Positions 36,855-43,506 of a stretch of DNA of 43,506 bases are shown piece by piece; within the stretch, counting starts at the first letter, position 1; every line of letters starts with the position of its first letter. The notes beneath the pieces are model-generated. The model was not told where the DNA came from. It did no database searches and was given only the letters and a program-made list of their open reading frames with translations. The stretch comes from Granulicatella sp. WM01 (GTDB lineage: Bacteria > Bacillota > Bacilli > Lactobacillales > Aerococcaceae): contig NZ_SPPB01000010.1 in assembly GCF_004570605.1 (NCBI RefSeq), positions 1 to 43,506 of the forward strand, written 5' to 3'. The position numbers were made by a program, and so were the translations under genes.

Positions 36855-36901
36855 ATGGAATTACATTTTCCATTCATCATGTAATCTAATTATTTGTATC
36901 G

Positions 36902-36938
36902 CATGGCATGAAATCCAAAAAGATTTCATGCCATGTTT
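36902..36938 (+). terminator. Terminator of yidC
   Basis: A perfect 14-bp stem (36902-36915/36922-36935) with a 6-nt loop and TTT on the plus strand, 48 nt past the yidC stop. It could also terminate the small membrane-protein gene from the other side. Confidence 0.7.
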
Positions 36939-37025
36939 GCAATTAACTTAACTGTTTATATGTCATGCATAAGTCAATCTCTAAAGCTAATGTTTTACAG
37001 TATGATACCCATTTTTTTATCACAT

Positions 37026-37220
37026 TTACCAACAATTTCTTTCTTGTAATCCATTTATGTACTGGTCTTCTTTTTTATATTGTTCAGTCTTCATATTCAC
37101 TAAAGTAGAACGTCTTTCAAACACTAATTTTTCTTGTGTGACCATTAATAATACTAACGTCCCAATTGCTGCTGATAAACATAAAATCATAAACATCTCC
37201 AAAATATTTAATAAAACCAT
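37026..37220 (-). CDS. Small single-span membrane protein divergent from the S24 repressor
   Basis: I do not recognise this 64-residue protein. It has one membrane helix (about residues 4-27, LLNILEMFMILCLSAAIGTL) and a charged tail of 37 residues (Glu/Lys/Arg-rich, ending NCW). GGAGGT lies six bases before the ATG, and an extended -10 lies upstream, so it is a real gene. It is divergent from an S24-type repressor and shares its control region. Small membrane proteins in that place (YneA beside lexA in Bacillus, SosA in Staphylococcus) are SOS-induced division inhibitors. A similar role is my inference. A pseudopilin-like start (ILEMFMIL) is an alternative reading. Confidence 0.6.
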   Translation of the reverse strand: MVLLNILEMFMILCLSAAIGTLVLLMVTQEKLVFERRSTLVNMKTEQYKKEDQYINGLQERNCW

Positions 37221-37232
37221 CGTATACCTCCG

Positions 37233-37311
37233 TTGACAATTTGTAAAATTATAACATCATAATACATTGTTATTTACATTTTGTCAACATCAAATATTTA
37301 CTTTTTGTCAA
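37233..37311. promoter_or_regulatory. TTGTCAA operator-like motifs
   Basis: TTGTCAA occurs at 37281-37287 and 37305-37311, and its complement TTGACAA at 37233-37239. The two direct copies are 24 bp apart. One copy sits in the spacer of the repressor promoter; the inverted copy sits at the start of the small-gene transcript. That fits binding sites of the S24 repressor at both divergent promoters. Confidence 0.45.
37248..37256 (-). promoter_or_regulatory. Extended -10 promoter of the small membrane-protein gene
   Basis: Minus-strand TGTTATAAT, with no good -35. Confidence 0.55.
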
Positions 37312-37325
37312 TTTTTTGTTATAAT
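37297..37325 (+). promoter_or_regulatory. Promoter of the S24 repressor
   Basis: TTTACT (37297-37302), 17-nt spacer, TATAAT (37320-37325) preceded by TGT, so an extended -10. The spacer contains one TTGTCAA. Confidence 0.65.
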
Positions 37326-37353
37326 AGTTTCATCTTATATAGAGGAGCTTGTC

Positions 37354-38055
37354 ATGAAAAAAAACATTTTACCTGAAATGATTGATACATTTAGAAAAGA
37401 ACGTCATTTAACATTAGAAGAATTAGGTGAAAAATTAGGTAAGTCTAAATCGGCAATTTCCCGTTGGTGTAAGGGAGATAGGAGTCCAATGATTGACGAC
37501 TTAGAAAAATTAGCTGAAGTTTTTCAGACTGATGTCATTACTTTATTGTATGGTAAAAAAACCGTTAGTGTATCAAAACATTTTGCAGAAATTATTACAC
37601 GTGTAAAAAAAATGACTCCACAAGAGCAATTAGATGTCTTAACATTTATTAAAAGTCGCCAAGTACTCCCACGTATTCCTATTCAAGTTGTTGAAGCTTT
37701 AGCAGCTGGAATTGGCTATGCCTATGGAGATAATGAGACCACTACGCTTTATACAAATCGAACAGACTTAAAAGCATACGATATTGCCAGTTCTGTTACA
37801 GGTGACAGTATGGAACCTCTTATCAAGAACAATGATGTTGTTCTCATAAAAAAAGATAGACAATTTATTAGTGGAAATTTATTTGCTGTAGATTATGACG
37901 GAAAATCTTACTTGAAAAAAGTATTTTTTGAAAAAGACTATCTTCGCTTAGTATCAATCAATGACAAATATGACGATATTCTTATTCCATTACATACTCA
38001 AGAATATTTAAATATCGTTGGAGAAATCGTAGATTGGTTTACACCAGTAGAATAA
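37354..38055 (+). CDS. HdiR-like repressor (XRE helix-turn-helix plus S24 self-cleaving domain)
   Basis: A 233-residue protein with an N-terminal XRE helix-turn-helix (residues 8-65) and a C-terminal LexA/CI-type S24 peptidase. The catalytic Ser is in TGDSMEP (Ser152), the Lys in SYLKKVFF (Lys188 or 189), and the Ala-Gly cleavage site in ALAAGIG (118-119). RecA-stimulated self-cleavage relieves repression in LexA, CI and the lactococcal HdiR, which replaces LexA in lactic acid bacteria. No LexA-type gene is seen in this window. The ATG at 37354 has GAGGAG seven bases upstream; the longer frame begins within the promoter and is rejected. Divergent from a small membrane protein. Confidence 0.88.
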   Translation: MKKNILPEMIDTFRKERHLTLEELGEKLGKSKSAISRWCKGDRSPMIDDLEKLAEVFQTDVITLLYGKKTVSVSKHFAEIITRVKKMTPQEQLDVLTFIKSRQVLPRIPIQVVEALAAGIGYAYGDNETTTLYTNRTDLKAYDIASSVTGDSMEPLIKNNDVVLIKKDRQFISGNLFAVDYDGKSYLKKVFFEKDYLRLVSINDKYDDILIPLHTQEYLNIVGEIVDWFTPVE

Positions 38056-38144
38056 TGGTTTATAATAGCAAAGATGCGATACTATTTTAAATTTTTTATA
38101 AATCATATTTATAGATTGTACTGTTTAAATGTTAGTCATCACAT

Positions 38145-38164
38145 AAGTAAAATGGATTTTACTT
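38145..38164. promoter_or_regulatory. Palindrome upstream of asd
   Basis: AAGTAAAATGGATTTTACTT: two 9-bp arms around GG, 46 bp before asd. No strong T-run follows. It may be an operator for asd or a weak terminator of the repressor gene. Confidence 0.35.
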
Positions 38165-38210
38165 TATCTCTTATACAAAATATTATTCCAACTACAAAGG
38201 GGACATCATT

Positions 38211-39215
38211 ATGGCAAACTTTGCAATTGTAGGTGCTACTGGAGTTGTAGGCACTAAAATGATTCAACGCTTAGAAGAAAGTTCTTTAACCGTAGATAAT
38301 CTCTATCTATTTGCATCAAAACGTTCAGCAGGTCAAATGCGTACTTTCCGAGGAAAAGACATTATTGTGGAAGAATTAACTGAACAGTCATTTGATCGTC
38401 ATATTGATTATGCTTTATTTTCAGCAGGTGCGAAAACATCTCTAACTTATGCACCTATTGCAGAAGCAAACGGTGTTATTGTCATTGATAATTCAAGTGC
38501 TTGGCGAATGAATGCGGATATTGATTTAGTTGTTCCAGAATGCAATAAACCTACTCTACACCGTAAAATCATTGCAAATCCGAATTGTTCTACTATTCAA
38601 TCAGTTGTACCTTTAGGTATACTTCATCAAACATTTGGGTTAAAACGTGTTGCTTATACCACGTATCAAGCAGTTTCTGGATCAGGTCAAGCAGGTATAA
38701 ATGATTTGATCAATGGAGCTAATGGACAGAAACCTACTAACTATCCTCATCCAATTTATAATAATATTTTGCCACATATTGATGTGTTTGATGAAACAGG
38801 TTATACAAAAGAAGAAGTCAAAATGATTAACGAAACACGCAAAATTTTATCATTACAAGATAATATTGCTGTCACAGCAACATGTGTACGTGTACCTATT
38901 TTAAATTCACATTCTGTTGCCATTAATGTCACTTTAGATAAACCGGCAACTATCGAACAAATTCGTCAGTTGTTTTCTACAACATCTGGCATTGTATTAG
39001 TTGATGACCCTCAACAAAATGAATATCCTATGCCAATTTACGCAACTGGGCGAGACGAAGTTTTTGTAGGTCGTATCCGAAAAGATTATTCTTTGCCTAA
39101 TTCATTCCATATTTGGTGTGTAGCAGATAATATTCGTAAAGGTGCTGCAAGCAATACTGTACAAATAGCTGAATTTATTGAGCAAAACAAAGCACTATAT
39201 CCTGCTTTACATTAA
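38211..39215 (+). CDS. asd: Aspartate-semialdehyde dehydrogenase
   Basis: Reduces aspartyl phosphate to aspartate semialdehyde, the branch point to lysine, diaminopimelate, threonine and methionine. The 334-residue product has the NADP-binding GATGVVGTKM (8-17), the catalytic Cys in NPNCSTIQ (about 126), and the active-site region with His in the C-terminal part. AAAGGGG precedes the ATG. It stands alone, with no dapA beside it, between the repressor gene and frr. The 155-nt leader is too short for a lysine riboswitch. Confidence 0.96.
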   Translation: MANFAIVGATGVVGTKMIQRLEESSLTVDNLYLFASKRSAGQMRTFRGKDIIVEELTEQSFDRHIDYALFSAGAKTSLTYAPIAEANGVIVIDNSSAWRMNADIDLVVPECNKPTLHRKIIANPNCSTIQSVVPLGILHQTFGLKRVAYTTYQAVSGSGQAGINDLINGANGQKPTNYPHPIYNNILPHIDVFDETGYTKEEVKMINETRKILSLQDNIAVTATCVRVPILNSHSVAINVTLDKPATIEQIRQLFSTTSGIVLVDDPQQNEYPMPIYATGRDEVFVGRIRKDYSLPNSFHIWCVADNIRKGAASNTVQIAEFIEQNKALYPALH

Positions 39216-39392
39216 TCATCCAAATAAAAATAGAATGTTAGTTAAAACAAAGTGAAAATCTATTGGATTTCATCACATTATATTGATTGAAAAAATAGAA
39301 TGTCTTTACTTAGTCATATAATTCTAATTGTGTTCATAAACTTTTTTGTTCACTAACACTATTTATTGTGCATCAAATCCATATAACAAATT

Positions 39393-39434
39393 GCATGGTA
39401 TCTTCACAAATTGAAGAGATACCATGCTTTTTTA
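39393..39434 (+). terminator. Terminator of asd
   Basis: A stem of 10 bp plus an inner 4-bp extension with a 2-nt bulge (39393-39402/39418-39427), followed by seven T residues. It lies 178 nt after the asd stop. Confidence 0.8.
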
Positions 39435-39694
39435 CACTTTTAAATAAACTCTATAATATAGGTTATGCTAGCATATTGCATAGAATTAAAAAGTATTTTC
39501 CACTCTAAAATACTACTCGCTTGAAAAATAAAAAATCTATCAACTAATGAAATAATCTTAAACAAAACACTATTATATCTTTATTTAAAGCATTTAGCAT
39601 TTTTTTAACATTCATACGCTTTACCCAGACTATGCTCAAACAGTTTATGTTTACTCATCATAGTATGTAACAACATTTTTATACTACTTCCAAT
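39435..39694. other. Noncoding interval between convergent asd and frr
   Basis: About 260 bases, AT-rich, between two facing terminators; with the 39216-39392 stretch, roughly 480 bases without a gene. Nothing recognised. Confidence 0.55.
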
Positions 39695-39695
39695 T

Positions 39696-39739
39696 AAAAA
39701 ATGACCCCAGAAACGTTGTTTTTACAACGTCTCTGGGGT
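39696..39739 (-). terminator. Terminator of the rpsB-tsf-pyrH-frr operon
   Basis: A 16-bp stem (39704-39719/39724-39739, one U-G wobble in the minus RNA) with a 4-nt loop and six T residues on the minus strand. Very strong. Confidence 0.9.
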
Positions 39740-39764
39740 ACATCTATTATTATAGAAAATGGGA

Positions 39765-40322
39765 TTATACGTCTAATAATTCTTTTTCTTTTTCAGCAGA
39801 TAATTTGTCTAATTCTTTTGTTGCTTGGTCTGTTAAGTCTTGGACTTTTTTTTCTGCTTGACGTAAATCGTCTTCAGTAATGTCCTTAGCCTTTTCTGCT
39901 TTCTTTAATTCATCAATAGCATCACGACGGATATTACGAATAGATACTTTGGCATTTTCTGCTTCTTTTTTAACTTGTTTTGCAAGTTCTTTACGGCGTT
40001 CTTCTGTTAATGGCGGAATAACCAGACGAATAACATTTCCGTCATTACTTGGTGTAATGCCAATATCACTTTGTAGAATTGCACGTTCCATATCTTTTAA
40101 AATACTCTTATCATAAGGAGTAATTAATAACATACGTGCTTCTGGAACAGAAATTTGTGCCATTTGATTAATAGGAGTTGGCGCTCCATAATAATCAACA
40201 CTTAATCTATCTAATAGACTAGCATTAGCACGACCTGCACGAATAGCACCTAGTTCACGTGATAAGGCTGCTTGCGCTTTAGTCATTCTTTCTTTAGCTT
40301 TATCTAAAATAACATTAATCAT
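39765..40322 (-). CDS. frr: Ribosome recycling factor
   Basis: Splits post-termination ribosomes with EF-G. The 185-residue product has the family start ([24 protein letters not shown]), [15 protein letters not shown] and the C-terminal helical [21 protein letters not shown] lies ten bases before the ATG. It follows pyrH by 79 nt as usual in Firmicutes. Confidence 0.98.
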   Translation of the reverse strand: MINVILDKAKERMTKAQAALSRELGAIRAGRANASLLDRLSVDYYGAPTPINQMAQISVPEARMLLITPYDKSILKDMERAILQSDIGITPSNDGNVIRLVIPPLTEERRKELAKQVKKEAENAKVSIRNIRRDAIDELKKAEKAKDITEDDLRQAEKKVQDLTDQATKELDKLSAEKEKELLDV

Positions 40323-40401
40323 TTTATTTTATCCTCCTTTTAGGAATGCTTTTTTCTTTTTTATTTTATCATATTATCCTAATAGTTGCTGATAAAAAAC
40401 T

Positions 40402-41130
40402 TTAGTATGATGCATTTTTAACGACTGTCCCAATATTTTCTCCAAGTACAACTCGTCGAATATTGCCTGTTTCATTCAAATTAAAGACAATTAATGGAAT
40501 ATCATTATCCATACTTAATGAACTTGCTGTGGAGTCCATAACTTGTAAACCTTGACTGATAACATCTAAATGTGTCAATTCTTCAAATTTAATAGCATCA
40601 GCATGCGTTCTAGGATCAGCATTATATACACCGTCTACATTATTTTTTGCCATTAAAATCACATCAGCATTAATTTCTGTTGCTCTTAGAGCCGCTGCTG
40701 TATCAGTTGAAAAATACGGATTTCCTGTTCCACCAGCAAAGATAACCACTCTATTTTTCTCTAAATGACGAATTGCTCTACGACGAATATATGGTTCAGC
40801 AATTTGTCTCATATCTATAGATGATTGTACTCGAGTAGGAACACCAATATTTTCTAAAGTATCTTGTAAAGCTAAAGCATTTAAAATAGTCGCTAACATG
40901 CCCATATAATCGGCTTGAGCACGTTCCATTCCCATTTCTGATCCAATATTTCCTCTCCAAATATTTCCACCACCAACAACTATAGAGATTTCAACACCTA
41001 AGTCATGAATTTCTTTAATTTCTTTGACCACTTCTTTAATTGTTGGAGGATTAATACCAAAGCCTTTATCTCCAGCTAAGGCCTCTCCACTTAGTTTTAA
41101 TACTACTCGCTTATATTTAGCTTGAACCAT
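40402..41130 (-). CDS. pyrH: UMP kinase
   Basis: Phosphorylates UMP to UDP. The 242-residue product of the amino-acid kinase fold has [25 protein letters not shown] (47-61 region), and [25 protein letters not shown] precedes the ATG. It lies between tsf and frr; a hairpin terminator separates it from tsf, so its level may be lower than that of tsf. Confidence 0.97.
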   Translation of the reverse strand: MVQAKYKRVVLKLSGEALAGDKGFGINPPTIKEVVKEIKEIHDLGVEISIVVGGGNIWRGNIGSEMGMERAQADYMGMLATILNALALQDTLENIGVPTRVQSSIDMRQIAEPYIRRRAIRHLEKNRVVIFAGGTGNPYFSTDTAAALRATEINADVILMAKNNVDGVYNADPRTHADAIKFEELTHLDVISQGLQVMDSTASSLSMDNDIPLIVFNLNETGNIRRVVLGENIGTVVKNASY

Positions 41131-41153
41131 AATACTTTTCCTCTACTTTCTAT

Positions 41154-41180
41154 AAAAAAGCCCCCATAATGTTTAGGGGG
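41154..41180 (-). terminator. Terminator or attenuator between tsf and pyrH
   Basis: A pure GC 5-bp stem (41161-41165/41176-41180) with a 10-nt loop and six T residues after C on the minus strand. It may reduce read-through into pyrH. Confidence 0.7.
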
Positions 41181-41209
41181 ACTATTTAATACTACCAATA
41201 CTCGTTTAA

Positions 41210-42091
41210 TTATTTTTTAACTTGGCTCATAACTTCTTCAACAAAGTTATCTACACGTTTTTCGATACCTTCACCTACTTCAAAGCGTACAAATGAAGCC
41301 ACTTTTGCACCTTTTGTAGCAACATATTGAGCAACTGTTTGGTCTGGATTTTTTACAAATGGTTGATCATTCAAACTAATTTCTGCTAAGAATTTATTTA
41401 AACGTCCAACAATCATTTTTTCAACGATTTCTGCTGGTTTTCCTTCGTTCAATGCTTGTTCTGTCAATACTTTTTTCTCATGTTCTATTTCATCTGCTGA
41501 TACTTGGTCACGAGAAACATATTTTGGATTAATTGCAGCAATATGCATAGATACATCTTTTGCCATTGCTTCATCATCTGTACCATCTAATACACTTAAT
41601 GCAGCAATACGTCCACCCATGTGTAAATAAGCACCAAATGCTTGTGTATCTTCTTTAGTTACAACTTCAAAGCGACGTAATTCAATTTTTTCACCAATTG
41701 TTGCTGTTGCTTCAGCAATAACTTCTTTTAATGGTGTGCCGTTTACATCTAAAACTAACGCTGCATCTAAATCTGCTGGTTTTTCTTTAGCAATTAATTC
41801 ACCGACAGTTGCAACTAATGTTTGGAATTTATCATTTTTTGCCACAAAATCTGTTTCAGCATTTACTTCAATCACAGCTGCTGTATCGCCATCAACATAA
41901 ATTGATGTCAATCCTTCTGCTGCAATACGGTCTGCTTTTTTAGCTGCTTTTGCTAAACCATTTTCACGCAAATAGTCAATAGCTTTTTCAATCTCACCGT
42001 CAACTGCTACTAATGCTTTTTTAGCATCCATCATTCCTACGCCAGTTTTATCACGTAATTCTTTAACTAATTTTGCTGTAATTTCTGCCAC
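41210..42091 (-). CDS. tsf: Elongation factor Ts
   Basis: Exchanges GDP for GTP on EF-Tu. The 293-residue product begins [27 protein letters not shown], the EF-Ts N-terminus, and has ETDFVAKND (about 80). The frame is open 13 codons further upstream, but GTG at 42091 has GGAGG eight bases before it and matches the family start, so I choose GTG. It follows rpsB by about 107 nt with a terminator-like hairpin between. Confidence 0.95.
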   Translation of the reverse strand: MAEITAKLVKELRDKTGVGMMDAKKALVAVDGEIEKAIDYLRENGLAKAAKKADRIAAEGLTSIYVDGDTAAVIEVNAETDFVAKNDKFQTLVATVGELIAKEKPADLDAALVLDVNGTPLKEVIAEATATIGEKIELRRFEVVTKEDTQAFGAYLHMGGRIAALSVLDGTDDEAMAKDVSMHIAAINPKYVSRDQVSADEIEHEKKVLTEQALNEGKPAEIVEKMIVGRLNKFLAEISLNDQPFVKNPDQTVAQYVATKGAKVASFVRFEVGEGIEKRVDNFVEEVMSQVKK

Positions 42092-42127
42092 TTGTAAATC
42101 CTCCAATTTTTCATTTAATTTATTTTT

Positions 42128-42185
42128 CAAAAAAACTGTCTTAAAAATTATTGAAAAGATAATTCTTTTTCATTTCTAAGACAGT
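42128..42185 (-). terminator. Terminator or attenuator between rpsB and tsf
   Basis: A 9-bp outer stem (42135-42143/42177-42185) with a nested AATTAT hairpin and seven T residues on the minus strand. It may lower tsf relative to rpsB, or separate them if tsf has its own promoter. Confidence 0.65.
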
Positions 42186-42198
42186 CATGCATTTTATA

Positions 42199-42975
42199 TT
42201 AAGCGTTGTCGCCTTCTACAACTTCAACGATTTCTTCTAATGAAGTTCCTTCTTCTTCAACAGGCTCAAAGTCTTCTGTGGTTACTTGATCTTCACCTTG
42301 ATTTGCTTCGATAAATGCGTCTGCCATTTTCGCTACAATCAATTTAACTGCACGAATTGCATCGTCATTTGATGGGATAACAACATCAATCTCATCTGGA
42401 TCACAGTTTGTATCAACCATAGCAACGATTGGAATGTTCAATTTTTTAGCTTCTTGAACCGCAATTCTTTCTTTACGTGGATCAACAATGAACATCACAT
42501 CTGGTATTCTAGGCATATCTTCAATACCACCTAGGAATTTTTCTAATCTTTCTTGTTCTTTTACTAATGCTGCCACTTCTTTTTTAGGTAATACATCAAA
42601 AGTTCCATCAGTAGCCATTTCTTTAATACGTTTTAAACGTGCAATACGTTTTTGAATTGTATTCCAGTTTGTCAACGTTCCACCTAACCAACGGTGATTG
42701 ATATAGTATTGACCTGAACGGATTGCTTCGTCTTTTACAGCGTCTTGTGCTTGTTTTTTAGTTCCAACAAATAATGCAATACCACCATTTTGAGCAACTT
42801 CATGCATATATTCATACGCATCATCTACTAATTTTACAGTTTTTTGTAAATCAATGATATAAATACCATTTCTTTCTGTAAAAATATAACGTTTCATTTT
42901 AGGGTTCCAACGACGTGTTTGATGTCCAAAATGTACCCCTGCTTCTAGCAATTGTTTCATTGAGATAACTGCCAT
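42199..42975 (-). CDS. rpsB: 30S ribosomal protein S2
   Basis: The 258-residue product has the S2 start ([27 protein letters not shown]) and [13 protein letters not shown] (about 155-168), with an acidic C-terminal tail common in Lactobacillales. GGAGG precedes the ATG. It leads rpsB-tsf-pyrH-frr. Its promoter lies only about 30 bp from the IS-like sequence at the right edge. Confidence 0.98.
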   Translation of the reverse strand: MAVISMKQLLEAGVHFGHQTRRWNPKMKRYIFTERNGIYIIDLQKTVKLVDDAYEYMHEVAQNGGIALFVGTKKQAQDAVKDEAIRSGQYYINHRWLGGTLTNWNTIQKRIARLKRIKEMATDGTFDVLPKKEVAALVKEQERLEKFLGGIEDMPRIPDVMFIVDPRKERIAVQEAKKLNIPIVAMVDTNCDPDEIDVVIPSNDDAIRAVKLIVAKMADAFIEANQGEDQVTTEDFEPVEEEGTSLEEIVEVVEGDNA

Positions 42976-43085
42976 AATAAAATTCCTCCAATTTTGGTTT
43001 TTTCTTCCTTAGATTTTAGTAGACACACCCATTAGGCACCGTATCTTACAATATTTTCTAAGTGTTTTCTTGGTTCTTTGCAACC
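42976..43085 (-). promoter_or_regulatory. rpsB 5' leader
   Basis: About 110 nt lie between the predicted transcription start and rpsB. CTTAGA and TCTAAG (43057-43062 and 43008-43013 on the plus strand) could pair around a 43-nt structured interior. An S2-binding autoregulatory leader is possible; I could not confirm a known motif. Confidence 0.3.
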
Positions 43086-43091
43086 TAAATC

Positions 43092-43120
43092 ATTATATCC
43101 AAAAAAAGACTAAAAAACAA
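43092..43120 (-). promoter_or_regulatory. rpsB promoter
   Basis: Minus strand TTGTTT (43115-43120), 17-nt spacer, TATAAT (43092-43097). Confidence 0.6.
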
Positions 43121-43127
43121 GTCTTTT
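43101..43127 (-). terminator. Hairpin overlapping the rpsB -35, possibly a terminator
   Basis: AAAAGACT and AGTCTTTT (43104-43111/43120-43127) pair around an 8-nt loop and are followed by T residues on the minus strand. It could end a minus-strand gene that lay upstream before the IS-like sequence. Confidence 0.4.
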
Positions 43128-43150
43128 CTCTGGATTTATTTATTTTTATC

Positions 43151-43197
43151 AATCGAATGTGATAATGTCTTAAAGTAATCGAATGACAAAATGTCCC
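43151..43197. repeat. Tandem 21-bp direct repeats at the IS end
   Basis: AATCGAATG-TGATAATGTCTT (43151-43171) and AATCGAATG-ACAAAATGTCCC (43177-43197) are imperfect copies 26 bp apart, about 20 bp before the transposase gene. Such repeats at IS ends often bind transposase. The terminal inverted repeat probably includes the first copy. Confidence 0.5.
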
Positions 43198-43216
43198 AAA
43201 ATGATAAACTAGAGAT

Positions 43217-43506
43217 ATGAAAAGGATAGAATTAACAGTGAATGAAATAAAAAAATATAACGTCATCAAAGCCGTTCATCATGGCAAAAAAACAAAACAA
43301 CGTGCCTGTGTTGAATTAACTTTATCATTAAGACAAATTAACCGACTACTTAACAATTATGTTCAATTGGGTAAGTCAGCTTTTTCTCATAAAAATAAAA
43401 AACGCTCTCCAAAGCATAGTCTACCTGAATCTACTAAAACTTTTATTGTAGAACTATACCAATCATTTACCAATTTAAAACCTAATGTTGTTCATTTTAC
43501 TGAAAT
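43217..43506 (+). CDS. IS1202-like (ISNCY) transposase, 5' part
   Basis: The frame runs open off the window's end; 96 codons are visible. It begins MKRIELTVNEIKKYNVIKAV and continues GKKTKQRACVELTLSLRQINRLLNNYV, a helix-turn-helix of the IS1202-type transposases, then GKSAFSHKNKKRSPKHSLP, the linker before the catalytic region, which is outside the window. Ribosome site weak (AGAG). The gene points away from rpsB. Whether it is complete cannot be judged. Confidence 0.75.
   Translation, partial: MKRIELTVNEIKKYNVIKAVHHGKKTKQRACVELTLSLRQINRLLNNYVQLGKSAFSHKNKKRSPKHSLPESTKTFIVELYQSFTNLKPNVVHFTE

Noticed and set aside
37267-37353. Upstream extension of the S24 repressor
   Set aside because: It covers the promoter and operator motifs; the ATG at 37354 has GAGGAG.
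38056-38210. Lysine riboswitch before asd
   Set aside because: The interval is only 155 nt, too short, and lacks the long paired structure; only a 20-bp palindrome is present.
42092-42130. ATG start for EF-Ts 13 codons upstream
   Set aside because: GTG at 42091 has GGAGG eight bases upstream, and EF-Ts proteins start at this residue.
1-43506. CRISPR array, rRNA genes, prophage module
   Set aside because: No regularly spaced repeats, no rRNA sequence and no phage structural genes were seen.

Overview
The window looks like part of a low-GC Firmicute chromosome, most likely Lactobacillales. The evidence is AT-rich DNA, GGAGG-type ribosome sites, the xerC-hslV-hslU-codY cluster (the codV-clpQ-clpY-codY order of Bacillus), an HdiR-like S24 repressor, a lipoprotein-type YidC, and a PezAT toxin-antitoxin pair that closely resembles, from memory, the pneumococcal one. 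HslUV argues against Streptococcus itself. A Carnobacteriaceae, Aerococcaceae or Enterococcaceae relative is plausible, but I cannot name a genus. Almost everything lies on the minus strand. Only yidC, the S24 repressor, asd and a partial transposase are on plus.

Layout, left to right: tig (trigger factor); xerC-hslV-hslU-codY; a D-2-hydroxyacid dehydrogenase with a candidate CodY box in its promoter; an AEC-family carrier; a membrane protein-yhfI-lplA operon; mecA-gloA; a comFA-led operon of five genes (comFA, a degenerate comFC-like gene, a DUF6382/FHA-like gene, a membrane zinc ribbon, a small acetyltransferase); pezA-pezT; tRNA-Tyr and tRNA-Gln; hslO plus an HdeD/papain-like membrane protein; a roughly 140-bp inverted-repeat element; divIC-yabR-tilS-hpt-ftsH; priA; an ABC transporter with a small secreted protein; ftsK; yidC; an S24 repressor divergent from a tiny membrane protein; asd; rpsB-tsf-pyrH-frr; and the 5' part of an IS1202-like transposase at the right edge.

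The core genes cover translation (rpsB, tsf, frr, tRNAs, tilS), protein quality control (tig, hslUV, ftsH, hslO, mecA), division and chromosome segregation (divIC, ftsK, xerC), restart (priA) and membrane insertion (yidC). The accessory-looking material sits between these blocks.

Most interesting points: (1) pezT keeps an open, near full-length frame, but its start position, overlapping the pezA stop, reads ATA instead of ATG, and the frame has no ATG/GTG/TTG before about residue 78; (2) the S24 repressor is divergent from a 64-residue membrane protein, with TTGTCAA motifs at both promoters, an arrangement reminiscent of lexA-yneA and lexA-sosA; (3) a small secreted protein with a near-consensus promoter precedes an ABC exporter whose permease is an internal duplication; (4) the comF operon has lost the phosphoribosyltransferase motif of ComFC and gained DUF6382/FHA-like and zinc-ribbon genes; (5) an HdeD-like membrane domain is fused to a putative permuted papain-fold domain. 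All family assignments come from reading the sequence and memory of the families. No database search was run.
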